In this document: in pieces, positions 31,059-40,489 of the stretch
Position numbering within the stretch: the stretch's first letter is position 1
Layout: every line of letters starts with the position of its first letter
Assembly: GCA_944385415.1 (NCBI GenBank)
Contig: CALWXC010000019.1
Coordinates: 1 to 48,992 of the forward strand
Origin: an uncultured Oscillospiraceae bacterium
GTDB lineage: Bacteria; Bacillota; Clostridia; Oscillospirales; Oscillospiraceae
DNA length: 48,992 nt
Direction: 5' to 3'
Position numbers and translations under genes: made by a program
Notes under the pieces: generated by a model
The model's input: only the letters and a program-made list of their open reading frames with translations
Database searches by the model: none
What the model was told of the DNA's origin: nothing

Positions 31059-32399
31059 TCAAGAGGCGGAAGATTCATCGCTGCCTGTGGGCTGGAACAC
31101 CTTGGGCATGGCATACTCGGCCAGCTCCTTGACCACGGCGCTGAGGTTGATGGTGGGGAACTTGCCGCCGGCATAGAGGACCTTACCGCGCACCATGGTC
31201 AGGCACACGTCGCCGCCGCGGGCGGAGTAGGCCAGACTGGAGATGACGTTGTGGCAGGGCATCAGGTGGGGACGGGTGAAGTCCACCAGAATCAGGTCGG
31301 CATCCATGCCCTCCTTGATCATGCCGCATTCGGTGTCGCGGCCCTGGGCCCGTGCGCCGCAGACCGTGGCCATCATCAGAGCGGCGGTGGCGGACACGGC
31401 GGTGGGGTCGCGGTGCTTCTCCTTGGCCAGCAGGGCCGCGGCCTTGATCTCCTCAAAGAGGTCCAGGTTGTTGTTGGAGGCGGTGCCGTCGGTGCCGAGA
31501 CAGACGTTCATGCCGTCCTTGACCATGGCCATGACATCGGCCACGCCGCTGGCCAGTTTCAGGTTGGAGATGGGGTTGTGGGCGGCGGAGACGCCCCGCT
31601 TGGCCAACAGTTTCCGGTCCTCCTCCGTCAGCCACACGCAGTGGGCGGCGGTGGTGGGCACGTCGAAGACATGGTGGCAGTCCAGCAGCTGGGCCGGGGT
31701 CAGACCGTACTTTTCCACGCAGCTGTTGTGCTCGCTCTCGGTCTCCGACAGGTGAATGTGCATCCGGACCCCCTCGTTGATGCAGTATTCGGCCATGGCG
31801 TCCCACAGCTCGTGGCTGGAGGTGTATTCGCCGTGGATGGAGGCCTCAATGCGGATGCGCCCGTTGTCGTAGTTGTGCCATTTTTCCCGGGCGGCCACCA
31901 GCTCCTGGCAGGCGGGATACTTGTCGAACTCGAAGCCCTCAGGGTCAAAGAGGGTGGTACCGCGGGACAAATTGGCCTTGATGCCGCTCTCGGCCACAGC
32001 TTCGGCAATGGCGTCGATGTGGTCGTACATGTCTGTCACGGAGGTGACGCCGAACTGGAGACACTCGGCAATGCCCAGCAGCGTGGCGGCCTTGACGCAC
32101 CGGTCATCCAGATGGGCTTCCTTGGGGAAAATATAGTCCGTCAGCCAGGTTTGCAGATCGTAGTCATCGGCGTAGCCCCGCAGAATGGTCATGGGCAAAT
32201 GGGTGTGGCAGTTGATCAGGCCGGGCATCAGCACCATGCCGGTGCCGTCGATGATCTCCTTGGGTTTCTCCGTCTCGGGGGGCGGGTTCTTGCCCACATA
32301 GGAGATTTTTCCGTCGGTGACGCCGACGAAACCGCCGGTGTACTGGTGCATGGACTCATCCATGGTCACCACAGTGGCATTGGAAAACAGTGTATCCAT
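31059..32399 (-). CDS. mtaD: 5-methylthioadenosine / S-adenosylhomocysteine deaminase
   Basis: 446 residues from the ATG at 32399 (AAAGGA upstream; the 13 extra codons before it are not conserved). Amidohydrolase barrel with zinc ligands N-C-H-T-H (H65, H67), H-I-H-L-S-E-T, A-A-H-C and G-T-D-G. Deaminates MTA, SAH and often 5'-deoxyadenosine to the inosine forms. With MtnA at 2047 it covers two steps of the route that recovers the ribose part of SAM by-products. It is upstream of the flippase-mazG-hup-rqcP set on the same strand. Confidence 0.92.
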   Translation of the reverse strand: MDTLFSNATVVTMDESMHQYTGGFVGVTDGKISYVGKNPPPETEKPKEIIDGTGMVLMPGLINCHTHLPMTILRGYADDYDLQTWLTDYIFPKEAHLDDRCVKAATLLGIAECLQFGVTSVTDMYDHIDAIAEAVAESGIKANLSRGTTLFDPEGFEFDKYPACQELVAAREKWHNYDNGRIRIEASIHGEYTSSHELWDAMAEYCINEGVRMHIHLSETESEHNSCVEKYGLTPAQLLDCHHVFDVPTTAAHCVWLTEEDRKLLAKRGVSAAHNPISNLKLASGVADVMAMVKDGMNVCLGTDGTASNNNLDLFEEIKAAALLAKEKHRDPTAVSATAALMMATVCGARAQGRDTECGMIKEGMDADLILVDFTRPHLMPCHNVISSLAYSARGGDVCLTMVRGKVLYAGGKFPTINLSAVVKELAEYAMPKVFQPTGSDESSAS

Positions 32400-32422
32400 A
32401 GTCGTTCCTTTCGTATAGAAAA

Positions 32423-32450
32423 ATAATGTATTGACCATTCAGACTGTCAA
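32423..32450 (-). promoter_or_regulatory. Promoter of mtaD
   Basis: Minus strand: TTGACA (32445-32450), 16 bases, CATTAT (32423-32428). Confidence 0.55.
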
Positions 32451-32493
32451 TAAACGAGGTAAGCTTGCCGCCATAGAGCAGCAGGGGGTGTGT

Positions 32494-32601
32494 GCGGGGG
32501 ACAAAAAGTCCCCTGCACTAATTTCAATAGATGCGAGAATTCAACTTTAAAAAGTTGAATTCTCGCATCGAGTTTGTCAAAAACACAGTTTTGACAAACT
32601 C
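32494..32601. repeat. Back-to-back perfect palindromes after the uridine-kinase-like gene
   Basis: Three hairpins lie in a row: GAGTTTGTCAAAA with its complement (32570-32582, 32589-32601), a 19-base perfect palindrome with a 2-base centre (32530-32569), and GGGGAC-aaaaa-GTCCCC (about 32498-32514). The first starts three bases after the gene's stop and could terminate it. The middle one, with no loop to speak of, is unusual for a terminator and looks like a mobile or recombinational remnant. Confidence 0.7.
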
Positions 32602-32603
32602 AA

Positions 32604-33527
32604 TTACTGCATGAATTCCTGACGCATGAGGGAGGACTGGGGCACCAGACCGCCGTCGATGGGCTCCACCAGCTGGGCAGCCCGGGCGATGGCCTTTACG
32701 CTGTCCAACTCCGGCGCGTCGGCGGGCAGGGCGGCGTAATGGGGCGCGGCGATGGGGTACAGCACCGACAGTTCATAGCCCAGGGAGGTGTTCAGGACTA
32801 CATTCGCCTGGTCCCGATAGGGATTGATGTACAGCCGTTCACCGCGGCCCACGTTGCCCCACAGGGACAGGGTTTCCAGCGCCGGGGCATTGCGGTGATA
32901 CAGATCCCGCACCGACCGCCGCAGGAGTCGGAACCGATCGTGGTGCAGCAGCAGGGTGTCGCCGTCATAGAGATCGCTGGCGGCGGAGATGGCAATGCGG
33001 AAGGCGTGGGGATGGCGCTCTGTAAACAGGGGGTTGAGGGCGTGGAGACCTTCAAAGACCACCATTTCGTCGGGCTGGAGCTGTAGCTGCCACGACTTGC
33101 TCTCGTCGCGGGTGTGGGTCTTGAAATCGAAGTGGGGGACAGTGATCTCCCGCCCGGCGGCCAGATCGGTCAAATGCTGCTCCAGCAGGGGAATGTCCAG
33201 GCCCAGAGGCGATTCCAGATCCGGCTCGCCGTCCTCAGTCTTGGGATAGTCCGGCGCCAGAGGATTCCGGTAGTAGTCATCCAGGCTGACGGCATGGGTG
33301 CCGATGCCGTGGCGCTCCAGCTCTTGCCGGATCCGGGTGGCCGTGGTGGTCTTGCCGGAGCCGGACGGACCGGCCAGCAAAATGATGGGACTGTTTTTGA
33401 TGTTTTTGGCGGCAGCCTGGGCCGTTTCGACCACCATGCGGTCGTAGCGGCCGTCGCAGCGGGCGATAAAGTCGGCCGGGTCGCTGCGGATGTCGTCGTT
33501 CAGCGCGTGTAATTGAAAACGCTTCAT
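32604..33527 (-). CDS. Uridine kinase-like nucleoside kinase (phosphoribulokinase/uridine kinase family)
   Basis: 307 residues, larger than canonical Udk (about 210). P-loop AGPSGSGKTT (52-61), then S-L-D-D-Y-Y-R-N and a lid region with P-H-F-D-F-K-T-H-T and V-V-F-E-G-L-H-A-L-N. A pre-domain of about 45 residues and an extended C-terminal part set it apart; such proteins in clostridia are annotated uridine kinase or phosphoribulokinase-like, with unproven substrate. ATG overlaps the hemZ stop by four bases. Last gene of the recJ-rel-dtd cluster. Confidence 0.85.
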   Translation of the reverse strand: MKRFQLHALNDDIRSDPADFIARCDGRYDRMVVETAQAAAKNIKNSPIILLAGPSGSGKTTTATRIRQELERHGIGTHAVSLDDYYRNPLAPDYPKTEDGEPDLESPLGLDIPLLEQHLTDLAAGREITVPHFDFKTHTRDESKSWQLQLQPDEMVVFEGLHALNPLFTERHPHAFRIAISAASDLYDGDTLLLHHDRFRLLRRSVRDLYHRNAPALETLSLWGNVGRGERLYINPYRDQANVVLNTSLGYELSVLYPIAAPHYAALPADAPELDSVKAIARAAQLVEPIDGGLVPQSSLMRQEFMQ

Positions 33528-34990
33528 ATACTTCCCTCCGTTTCATTGAGCATCCGGAAGAAGGTACGGTGTGCATCCAATGTGTCGTTCAACCGTTCCA
33601 GGTACTCCCGGGGATATTTGGGGTTGCTGAGTCGCTCCAGCTTGCCGCCAGGCAGGTTGATTTTGCTGACGCCGCCGCCGCCCAGAGACAAAATGCTGTG
33701 GAGTTCCTCCATCATATAAATGTTGTAGAGACAGGCCGAGCCGGCCTTGCTCCAACCGACATTTTCAAAGCTGCCGGACATGTATTTCTGCCGGTACAGG
33801 TAATAGGGGGCGTAGCCGCCGCCCCGCAGGGCCGTTTCCGCCGTCTCCAGCATAGCGGCCACGTCTTCGGTGGGCAGCAGGCCCGTCCGGTCTAAATGCA
33901 AGTCGGAACTGCGTTTGATGGCCAGGGTGTGGACCGTGAGATTGGAGGGGTCCAGGGCCAGACACCGGGAAAGGGAATCGGCAAAGCCGGCGGGACTGTC
34001 GCCGGGCAGACCGGCAATCAGATCCATATTGATGGCCGTAAAACCCGCCGCCACGGCATCCTTGTAGGCGGCCACCACATCCGCCGCCGTGTGGCGGCGT
34101 CCCATGCGCTGCAAAACCGCGTCCTGCATGGTCTGGGGATTGATGCTGATGCGGTCCACGCCGCCGGAGCGCAGAACGTCCAGCTTCTCCCGGTCCAGCG
34201 TGTCGGGCCGTCCGCCCTCCACCGTATATTCTAGGCACTGGGACAGGTCCACATGACTGGAAATCGCAGCAAGCAGCCGGGAGAGCTGCTCCGCCGACAG
34301 GGTGGTGGGGGTGCCGCCGCCCATATAGACGGTGCGCACCGTCCAGCCCGATTGCGCCAGCAGCTGGCCCACTGTTTCAATCTCCACCAGCAGGGATTGG
34401 AGAAACGGCTCCAGCAGATGGGCCTGCTTTTCAATAGACTGGCTGACGAAACTGCAATAAAAGCAGCGGGTGGGACAGAAGGGAATGCCGATATACAGGG
34501 AGAGGTCCCTGGGCCGCAGCAGGGATGCCGCTTCCACTGTGGCCAGGCTGGCGTCGATACAAAGTCTGCGCCGTTCCGGCTGGACGTAGTACACGTCCCG
34601 CATCAGGGCGTCACAGTCGGCGGCGGTGCCGCCGTGCATCAGGCATCGGGTGGTCAGCTTGGTGGGGCGGACACCGGCCAACGCGCCCCAGGGCGGCGGT
34701 GCATCCAACAGCTGAATGGCCGCCTTGTAATAGCTCTGCTGCAAGGTCCGGCGGCGGGTGGAGACCGTTTCCTCCGCTTCGGGCAGGGTCTGCTCTCCCG
34801 TCACCGTTCGGCCATCCTTGCAGATGACGGCACGGGCCAGCAGGACGCCGTGTTCCCGGCGTAAGGTGGATATGGCTCCATCACCCTCAAAGGGTGTCTC
34901 CGTGTACTCCATGGGCTCTCCCGGAAACAGGGCCATTTGCAGCTGCTCCAACGCGTACCGCTCTGTATGGCCGTCGAGATAGAGCCGCAT
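33524..34990 (-). CDS. hemZ: Coproporphyrinogen III dehydrogenase-like radical SAM protein HemZ
   Basis: 488 residues. Radical-SAM cluster site I-P-F-C-P-T-R-C-F-Y-C (C172, C176, C179) preceded by a 160-residue N-terminal domain typical of HemZ and followed by Y-M-G-G-G-T-P-T-T-L. HemZ is the oxygen-independent oxidase of coproporphyrinogen III; in organisms without a full haem pathway related proteins act in haem handling. No other haem gene in the window (the URO-D-like protein at 5602 is of another subgroup). ATG four bases from the MBL stop. Confidence 0.9.
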   Translation of the reverse strand: MRLYLDGHTERYALEQLQMALFPGEPMEYTETPFEGDGAISTLRREHGVLLARAVICKDGRTVTGEQTLPEAEETVSTRRRTLQQSYYKAAIQLLDAPPPWGALAGVRPTKLTTRCLMHGGTAADCDALMRDVYYVQPERRRLCIDASLATVEAASLLRPRDLSLYIGIPFCPTRCFYCSFVSQSIEKQAHLLEPFLQSLLVEIETVGQLLAQSGWTVRTVYMGGGTPTTLSAEQLSRLLAAISSHVDLSQCLEYTVEGGRPDTLDREKLDVLRSGGVDRISINPQTMQDAVLQRMGRRHTAADVVAAYKDAVAAGFTAINMDLIAGLPGDSPAGFADSLSRCLALDPSNLTVHTLAIKRSSDLHLDRTGLLPTEDVAAMLETAETALRGGGYAPYYLYRQKYMSGSFENVGWSKAGSACLYNIYMMEELHSILSLGGGGVSKINLPGGKLERLSNPKYPREYLERLNDTLDAHRTFFRMLNETEGSI

Positions 34991-34993
34991 GGG

Positions 34994-35608
34994 TCAGTCC
35001 TCCCGGCCCACAAAGGGCCGCAGGAAGGGATTCCAGCGGCGCTCGTCGCCGATGGTGGAGGCGGGGCCGTGGCCGGGGTAGACGGCCAGGGACGGGGGCA
35101 GCTGGCTGAGCCGCTGCAACGAAAGCTGCATGGCGGTCAGATCACCGCCGGGGAAATCCGTGCGGCCCATGGAGCCCTGGAACAGGGTGTCGCCGGTGAA
35201 CAGCGCTTCCTCCTGGCCATCCTTGGCCCAAAAGCACACGGAACCGGGACAGTGGCCCGGTGTTTCCAGAACGTCAAAGGTTATGGAACCCACCGTGATG
35301 GCGGATGCCGCTTCCTGAGACAGGTCGATAAACTCGGCAGGCAATCCGCCGCTGAGTTCTGCGGGAAGGCTCAGGTCATGGCTGCTGAGATATACCGGCG
35401 CACCGGTTTCCGCCTGGAGGGCCCGGACGCCGCCCACATGGTCGAAATGGCCGTGAGTCAGCAGAATGGCCGACACGGTGAGCCCCCGCAATGCGTCGTG
35501 GAGGGCGGGGCCGTTGTCGCCGGGGTCGATGATGGCGCAGCAGGTGCCGTCGGAGACAATATAACAGTTGGCCCCCAGCGGGCCCAGGGGCAGCGTGGTA
35601 ATGCGCAT
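34994..35608 (-). CDS. MBL-fold hydrolase, hydroxyacylglutathione hydrolase-like
   Basis: 204 residues. T-H-G-H-F-D-H-V-G-G (H52, H54, D56, H57), later C-P-G-S-V-C-F, F-T-G-D-T-L-F and Y-P-G-H-G: the short GloB-like form common in Firmicutes between dtd and hemZ. Probably cleaves small thioesters. Neighbours are 15 bases (dtd) and 3 bases (hemZ) away, so it belongs to that operon. Confidence 0.92.
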   Translation of the reverse strand: MRITTLPLGPLGANCYIVSDGTCCAIIDPGDNGPALHDALRGLTVSAILLTHGHFDHVGGVRALQAETGAPVYLSSHDLSLPAELSGGLPAEFIDLSQEAASAITVGSITFDVLETPGHCPGSVCFWAKDGQEEALFTGDTLFQGSMGRTDFPGGDLTAMQLSLQRLSQLPPSLAVYPGHGPASTIGDERRWNPFLRPFVGRED

Positions 35609-35623
35609 GGGAAAACCCTCCTA

Positions 35624-36073
35624 TTACACCCAGTCGTCGGTGTCCAGAATCAGCGTCACCGGGCCGTCGTTAACGGAAGCCACCTCCATGTGGGCGCCAA
35701 ACTCGCCGTGCTGGGGCTCGTAGCCCAGAGCGCGGCATTCATCCAGAAACTGCTCATAAAGGGGAATGGCCACATCCGGCGAAGCGGCATTGACAAAGCT
35801 GGGGCGGCGGCCCTTTTTGCAGTCGCCGTACAGGGTGAACTGGCTGATGACCAACACCTGGCCGCCCACATCGCTGAGTCCTAAATTCATCTTGTCCTGG
35901 TCGTCGGTAAAAATGCGAAGGCTGAGACATTTTTCCGCCAGCTTTTTGCAGATGGCCGGGGTGTCGTTGGGACCGATGCCCAGGAGGATGAGAAATCCTC
36001 TGCCGATGGAACCGCGCACCGTGCCGTCGATGGTGACGGAGGCCGAGGAGACGCGGGTCAAAACTGCTCTCAT
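35624..36073 (-). CDS. dtd: D-aminoacyl-tRNA deacylase
   Basis: 149 residues from the ATG at 36073 (AAGGAG nine bases upstream). Family motifs S-Q-F-T-L-Y-G-D and N-D-G-P-V-T (usually NGPVT) form the active-site cleft that frees tRNA from D-amino acids. Located after rel as in most Firmicutes. Confidence 0.96.
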   Translation of the reverse strand: MRAVLTRVSSASVTIDGTVRGSIGRGFLILLGIGPNDTPAICKKLAEKCLSLRIFTDDQDKMNLGLSDVGGQVLVISQFTLYGDCKKGRRPSFVNAASPDVAIPLYEQFLDECRALGYEPQHGEFGAHMEVASVNDGPVTLILDTDDWV

Positions 36074-36095
36074 GGTTTGGGTGCTCCTTATAAAC

Positions 36096-38270
36096 TCAAT
36101 GTCTGCCGCGGCGGACGTCGGTGACGCCGGACAGGCCGCGGATTTTCTGCTTGATGGTATTGAGCTCGTCAATGTTCTTCACGTCGAAGGTGGCCAGCGT
36201 CAGCGCCCGGTCATTGGGCAGGTCCCGGGCGGAGATCTCCGTGACCCGGACCTTTGCCGAGGCCAGAATGGTGGCCACGTCCAGGAAGACGCCCTGACGG
36301 GCGGTGGAATCGATCTCCAATGTGGTGGAGAAAGGCTCCGATTCGGTATTGGCCCAGGAAACCTGGACCCAGCGGTCCGCCTGGGCCGGATCGGACGCGG
36401 CCTTGGCGTTGGGGCAGTCCTTGCGGTGGATGGACACGCCGTATCCCTTGGTGATAAAGCCCACAATGTCGTCGCCGGGCACCGGCGTGCAGCACCGGGA
36501 GAACTTGACCATGCAGGAGCCAATGTCGCCGCCGACAATGACGCCGCTTTCGTTGTGGGTGGGGGCCTTGTTGAGATTCAGGCCCGTATCCTTGGGGTCC
36601 TTGGCGGGCTTGGCGGCCTGCACCAGTTCATCCCGAATCCGGCCCACACACTTTTGGGCCGTGATGCCGCCGTAGCCGATGGCGGCGTACATATCGTCCA
36701 GAGAGTCAAAACAGACCTTTTTGAGGACCGTGGGAAGAATCTCGGCATTGTTCAGCACATTGGGGTTGATGTTGAAGTGACGCAGCTCCGATTCAAAGCT
36801 GGCCTTACCGTGGGTGATGTTCTCCTCCCGGCACTCCTTTTTAAACCACTGGCGGATCTTGTTGCGGGCCTGATTGGATTTGCAGATTTTCAGCCAGTCG
36901 CGGCTGGGGCCCTTGGCGGTTTTGGAGGTGATGACCTCCACAATGTCGCCGTTTTTCAATGGCTCATCGATTTTGGCAATGCGGCCCGCAATTTTCGCGC
37001 CCACCATGGAGTTGCCGACGGCAGAGTGGATGGCGTAGGCGAAGTCGATGGGCGTGGAGCCCTGGGGCAGACTGATGACCTTGCCTTTGGGGGTGAAGAC
37101 AAACACCTCGTCGTCGAACATGTCCACCTTGAGGGAGTGGACATACTCCTCGGCGTCGGTGTCCTGCTGGCTTTCCAGCAGGCGGCGAATCCATTCAAAA
37201 TCCTTTTCATCGCCGGTCTTGTTGACGCCCTGCTTGTATTTCCAGTGGGCGGCCACGCCGTATTCCGCCGTCTGGTGCATGTCCCAGGTACGGATCTGCA
37301 CCTCGAAGGGAATGCCGTCGGAGCCGATGACCGTGGTGTGCAAAGACTGGTACATGTTGGGCTTGGGGGTGGAAATATAGTCCTTGAACCGGCCCGGCAC
37401 CAGATTGAACAGGTCGTGGATATGGCCCAGCACATTGTAGCAGTCGGGGATGGTGTCCACGATAATGCGGAACGCGTAGAGGTCGTACAGCTCGTCGATG
37501 GTCTTATGCTGGGACTTCATCTTACGGAAGATGGAGTAGACGTGCTTGATGCGGCCGTAGATTTTGCCGTGGATGCCCACGCTGGAAAGGCGCGTGGTGA
37601 TCTTGGACTGGACGCCCCGCATAAACTGATTGGCCTGTTCCTCGTGGGCGTCCAGATAGGCCATGATCTCGTTGTAGGCCTCCGGCTCCAGATACTTGAG
37701 GGATTCATCCTCCAGCTCCCACTTGATCTTCTGCATACCAAGCCGGTGGGCCAGAGGCGCGTAGATCTCCATGGTCTCCAGGGATTTGCTGATTTTTTTG
37801 GCCGGCGTCTGGTATTGCAGCGTCCGGGTATTGTGGAGCCGGTCGGCAATCTTAATGAGAATGACGCGGATGTCCTTGCTCATGGCCATGAACATTTTCC
37901 GCAGATTCTCCATCTGCTGTTCCTCAGTGGTGGAATACTGCACCCGGGTCAGTTTGGTGACGCCCTCCACCAGTTCGGCCACCGTGCGGCCGAATCGCTT
38001 GGCGATGTCGTCAAAGGAGGAGTCGGTGTCCTCAATGCAGTCGTGGAGCAGTGCGCCCACCACCGCGTCGGTGTCCAGGCCGATCTCCGCGATGATCTCG
38101 GCCACGGCCAGGGGGTGGATGACGTAGGGAGAGCCGTCCTTGCGCTTCTGGCTGGCGTGCTTCTCCTCGGCGTACTGATACGCCGCGTCAACTTTCTCAA
38201 TGTCCACATACGGCGCATAACGCCGAATGGCTACCATCATAGCCGAATAGTGTTCCTGTACGGATTCCAT
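36096..38270 (-). CDS. rel: Bifunctional (p)ppGpp synthetase/hydrolase
   Basis: 724 residues, full length. Domains in order: HD hydrolase (L-L-H-D-C-I-E-D-T at 75-82; R-L-H-N-T-R), synthetase (L-Y-D-L-Y-A-F-R-I-I-V; P-K-P-N-M-Y-Q-S-L-H-T-T-V), TGS (V-F-V-F-T-P-K-G-K-V) and C-terminal ACT. Both catalytic sites appear intact, so it makes and breaks the alarmone during starvation. Its ATG is three bases from the recJ stop. Confidence 0.97.
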   Translation of the reverse strand: MESVQEHYSAMMVAIRRYAPYVDIEKVDAAYQYAEEKHASQKRKDGSPYVIHPLAVAEIIAEIGLDTDAVVGALLHDCIEDTDSSFDDIAKRFGRTVAELVEGVTKLTRVQYSTTEEQQMENLRKMFMAMSKDIRVILIKIADRLHNTRTLQYQTPAKKISKSLETMEIYAPLAHRLGMQKIKWELEDESLKYLEPEAYNEIMAYLDAHEEQANQFMRGVQSKITTRLSSVGIHGKIYGRIKHVYSIFRKMKSQHKTIDELYDLYAFRIIVDTIPDCYNVLGHIHDLFNLVPGRFKDYISTPKPNMYQSLHTTVIGSDGIPFEVQIRTWDMHQTAEYGVAAHWKYKQGVNKTGDEKDFEWIRRLLESQQDTDAEEYVHSLKVDMFDDEVFVFTPKGKVISLPQGSTPIDFAYAIHSAVGNSMVGAKIAGRIAKIDEPLKNGDIVEVITSKTAKGPSRDWLKICKSNQARNKIRQWFKKECREENITHGKASFESELRHFNINPNVLNNAEILPTVLKKVCFDSLDDMYAAIGYGGITAQKCVGRIRDELVQAAKPAKDPKDTGLNLNKAPTHNESGVIVGGDIGSCMVKFSRCCTPVPGDDIVGFITKGYGVSIHRKDCPNAKAASDPAQADRWVQVSWANTESEPFSTTLEIDSTARQGVFLDVATILASAKVRVTEISARDLPNDRALTLATFDVKNIDELNTIKQKIRGLSGVTDVRRGRH

Positions 38271-38272
38271 AG

Positions 38273-40324
38273 TCAGTCACCTGCCTTCTTCTCTTTCAAA
38301 CGCCGCAGAATGCGGCTTTCCTCCAAATCCACCTTCCGGCCCTGGGCCGTCAGGGTGATGGAGAGACGCTGGGCCCGATGCTCCAGCGCGATCAATCCCT
38401 GCTCAGCGAACACGTCAAGACAGAGTTTCATCCGAATCATACTGGCCGGGACACCGGCGTAACGGGACAGCTTTTCCCGCAGTGCGCCGCATTCGTCGCA
38501 GATTTCGCCGGTCTGTGCGGACAGATACCGCCACAGGGCCACAAAGTCCGGCCGCTGGGGCAGAAACCAATCGGCCTCCGGTGGCGAGACAAAGCCCGCC
38601 AGACACCGCTCATACAGGGCCTGCTCGTAGCTCTGTTGGGTGTCCGCCGTCATGGGACGGATGTCCACCACATTGAGCTGCACCGACCGGACGCCCCGGT
38701 ACTCATTGATCTGGGGGGTAAAGGCCACCTCCACCACGTCCCCTACATGGATGCCGCACCGGGCCTGGGTGGCCGAAAAATAGATGGCGCTGAGACAGAT
38801 GGTACCCTTGCGCAGCCGCAGCCGCAGATGGCGGCCGCCGCCCACTTCGCTGCACTGATCCACAATCAGACCGCCCATGGCCAGCACCGGTTTGGGACAG
38901 CCGGCCCCACAGGGCTCCAGCTGGTCCAGGGCTGTTACCGTTTGCAGCGTCAGCAGGGAGGGTTCCACCATGCAGTCGATCTCCAGGGCGCAGCGGTAGT
39001 CGGCGGAGTCCCGGAAGGCGGCGGCCCGCTGTTCCATGGCCTGACGGAAGTTGTCGATGGCATCCCGGCGGATAGTGAATCCAGCGGCCAGCTCATGGCC
39101 GCCGTAGCTCTCCAGATGGTCGCCCAGGGCTTCCAAAGCGGCAAAGAGATTAAAGCCGCCATAGGAGCGGGAGGAGGCCTTGCCGTGTTCCCCATCGAGA
39201 CAGATGAGGAAGGTGGGGCAGCGGTATTCCTCGGCCAGACGGGAGGCAACAATGCCCACCACGCCCTGGTGCCACCGTTCGTCGGCCAGCACAATGGCCG
39301 CAGGCTGGGGGCGGCCCCGCAGCATGGTCACCGCCTGCTCGTAAATCTCCGATTCCACGGCCTGGCGCTGCCGGTTCAGCTCACACAGCTCCCGGGCCAA
39401 ATACTGGGCTCGCTGGGGGTCGTCGGTGAGAAACAGCTCCACAGCCAGTTCCACCTGTCCCAGCCGTCCGGCGGCGTTGATGCGGGGCGCCAGCGTATAG
39501 CCGATGGTGGAGGCCGTGGGCGGTGACCCGGCGCAGCTGCATTGGTCCATCAGGGCCGCCAGTCCCAGGCGGGGACGGGTGTGCAGCTGTTGGAGACCGC
39601 GGCTGACAAAGACGCGGTTTTCTCCCGTCAGGGGCATGACGTCGGCCACAGTGCCCAGGCACACCAGATCGGCGTACCGGTCCAGGACCGCTTCCTGGTC
39701 TCCGGCGATGGCGGCGGCCAGTTTGAAGGCCACGCCCACACCGGCCAGATCACAGTGGGGGTAGTGTTCATCGCAGCGGTGGGGGTCCACCACAGCCACG
39801 GCGTCGGGCAGGGCGTCTTTGCACTCGTGATGATCGGTGATGATGAGGTCCAGACCCAATTCCCGGCAGTAGGCCGCCTCCCGGTGGGCGGTGATGCCGC
39901 AGTCCACGGTGATGAGCAGCGTCACGCCCTGCTGGTGGAGGGCGTCAATGGCCGGAATATTGAGGCCGTAGCCCTCCTCCATGCGGCCGGGAATGTAGAA
40001 CAGGCAGTCGCCGCCCTGTTCCCGCAGAAATTGGGTCAAAAGACAGGTGGACGTGATGCCGTCCACATCGTAATCGCCGAAAACGGCAACGCGTTCGCCG
40101 TTTTCCAACGCCTGCCGCACCCGTTGGGCGGCGGCGGGCAAATCGGTCATGGCCTCCGGGGGCGGCAATGGGCCGTCCACCGAAAGGAGGTCGGCGGCCT
40201 CCCGGGGCGTGGAACAGCCCCGGCTGCACAGCACCGCCGCCGTCAGGGGAGAGAAACCGGCTTCCCAGAGGTCATGGGCCGCTGTGGCGTCATAACCCGC
40301 CACATTCCAGCTTCCATACTTCAA
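38273..40324 (-). CDS. recJ: Single-stranded-DNA-specific exonuclease RecJ
   Basis: 683 residues. DHH phosphoesterase: V-F-G-D-Y-D-V-D-G (81-89) and T-D-H-H-E-C-K (163-169), then DHHA1 and OB-like domains and a C-terminal extension. Degrades 5' single-stranded ends in repair. A TTG start is chosen because the usual N-terminus begins here and no ATG is in frame near it; the ribosome site is weak. First gene of the recJ-rel-dtd-MBL-hemZ-kinase cluster. Confidence 0.94.
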   Translation of the reverse strand: MKYGSWNVAGYDATAAHDLWEAGFSPLTAAVLCSRGCSTPREAADLLSVDGPLPPPEAMTDLPAAAQRVRQALENGERVAVFGDYDVDGITSTCLLTQFLREQGGDCLFYIPGRMEEGYGLNIPAIDALHQQGVTLLITVDCGITAHREAAYCRELGLDLIITDHHECKDALPDAVAVVDPHRCDEHYPHCDLAGVGVAFKLAAAIAGDQEAVLDRYADLVCLGTVADVMPLTGENRVFVSRGLQQLHTRPRLGLAALMDQCSCAGSPPTASTIGYTLAPRINAAGRLGQVELAVELFLTDDPQRAQYLARELCELNRQRQAVESEIYEQAVTMLRGRPQPAAIVLADERWHQGVVGIVASRLAEEYRCPTFLICLDGEHGKASSRSYGGFNLFAALEALGDHLESYGGHELAAGFTIRRDAIDNFRQAMEQRAAAFRDSADYRCALEIDCMVEPSLLTLQTVTALDQLEPCGAGCPKPVLAMGGLIVDQCSEVGGGRHLRLRLRKGTICLSAIYFSATQARCGIHVGDVVEVAFTPQINEYRGVRSVQLNVVDIRPMTADTQQSYEQALYERCLAGFVSPPEADWFLPQRPDFVALWRYLSAQTGEICDECGALREKLSRYAGVPASMIRMKLCLDVFAEQGLIALEHRAQRLSITLTAQGRKVDLEESRILRRLKEKKAGD

Positions 40325-40356
40325 AACAAATACACATCCAAATACAGTTTCTAAGT

Positions 40357-40385
40357 ATTATACCAAAGATTTACCGCTGACTCAA
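40357..40385 (-). promoter_or_regulatory. Promoter of the recJ-rel cluster
   Basis: Minus strand: TTGAGT (40380-40385), 17 bases, TATAAT (40357-40362). The leader to the TTG start would be only about 26 bases. Confidence 0.65.
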
Positions 40386-40443
40386 TGAAAAAAGCGTAAA
40401 CAATGGGGATTTCCTGCGAAATGTCCCGTGGGAAACGACAAAA

Positions 40444-40476
40444 CCGGCGGCGGACCCGGAGAGAGTCCGCCGCCGG
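40444..40476 (-). terminator. Terminator of the TauE-type permease gene
   Basis: Perfect 12-base GC-rich arms (40444-40455, 40465-40476), followed on the minus strand by TTTTG; 14 bases past the stop. Confidence 0.88.
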
Positions 40477-40489
40477 AGGAGGGTTCCAG

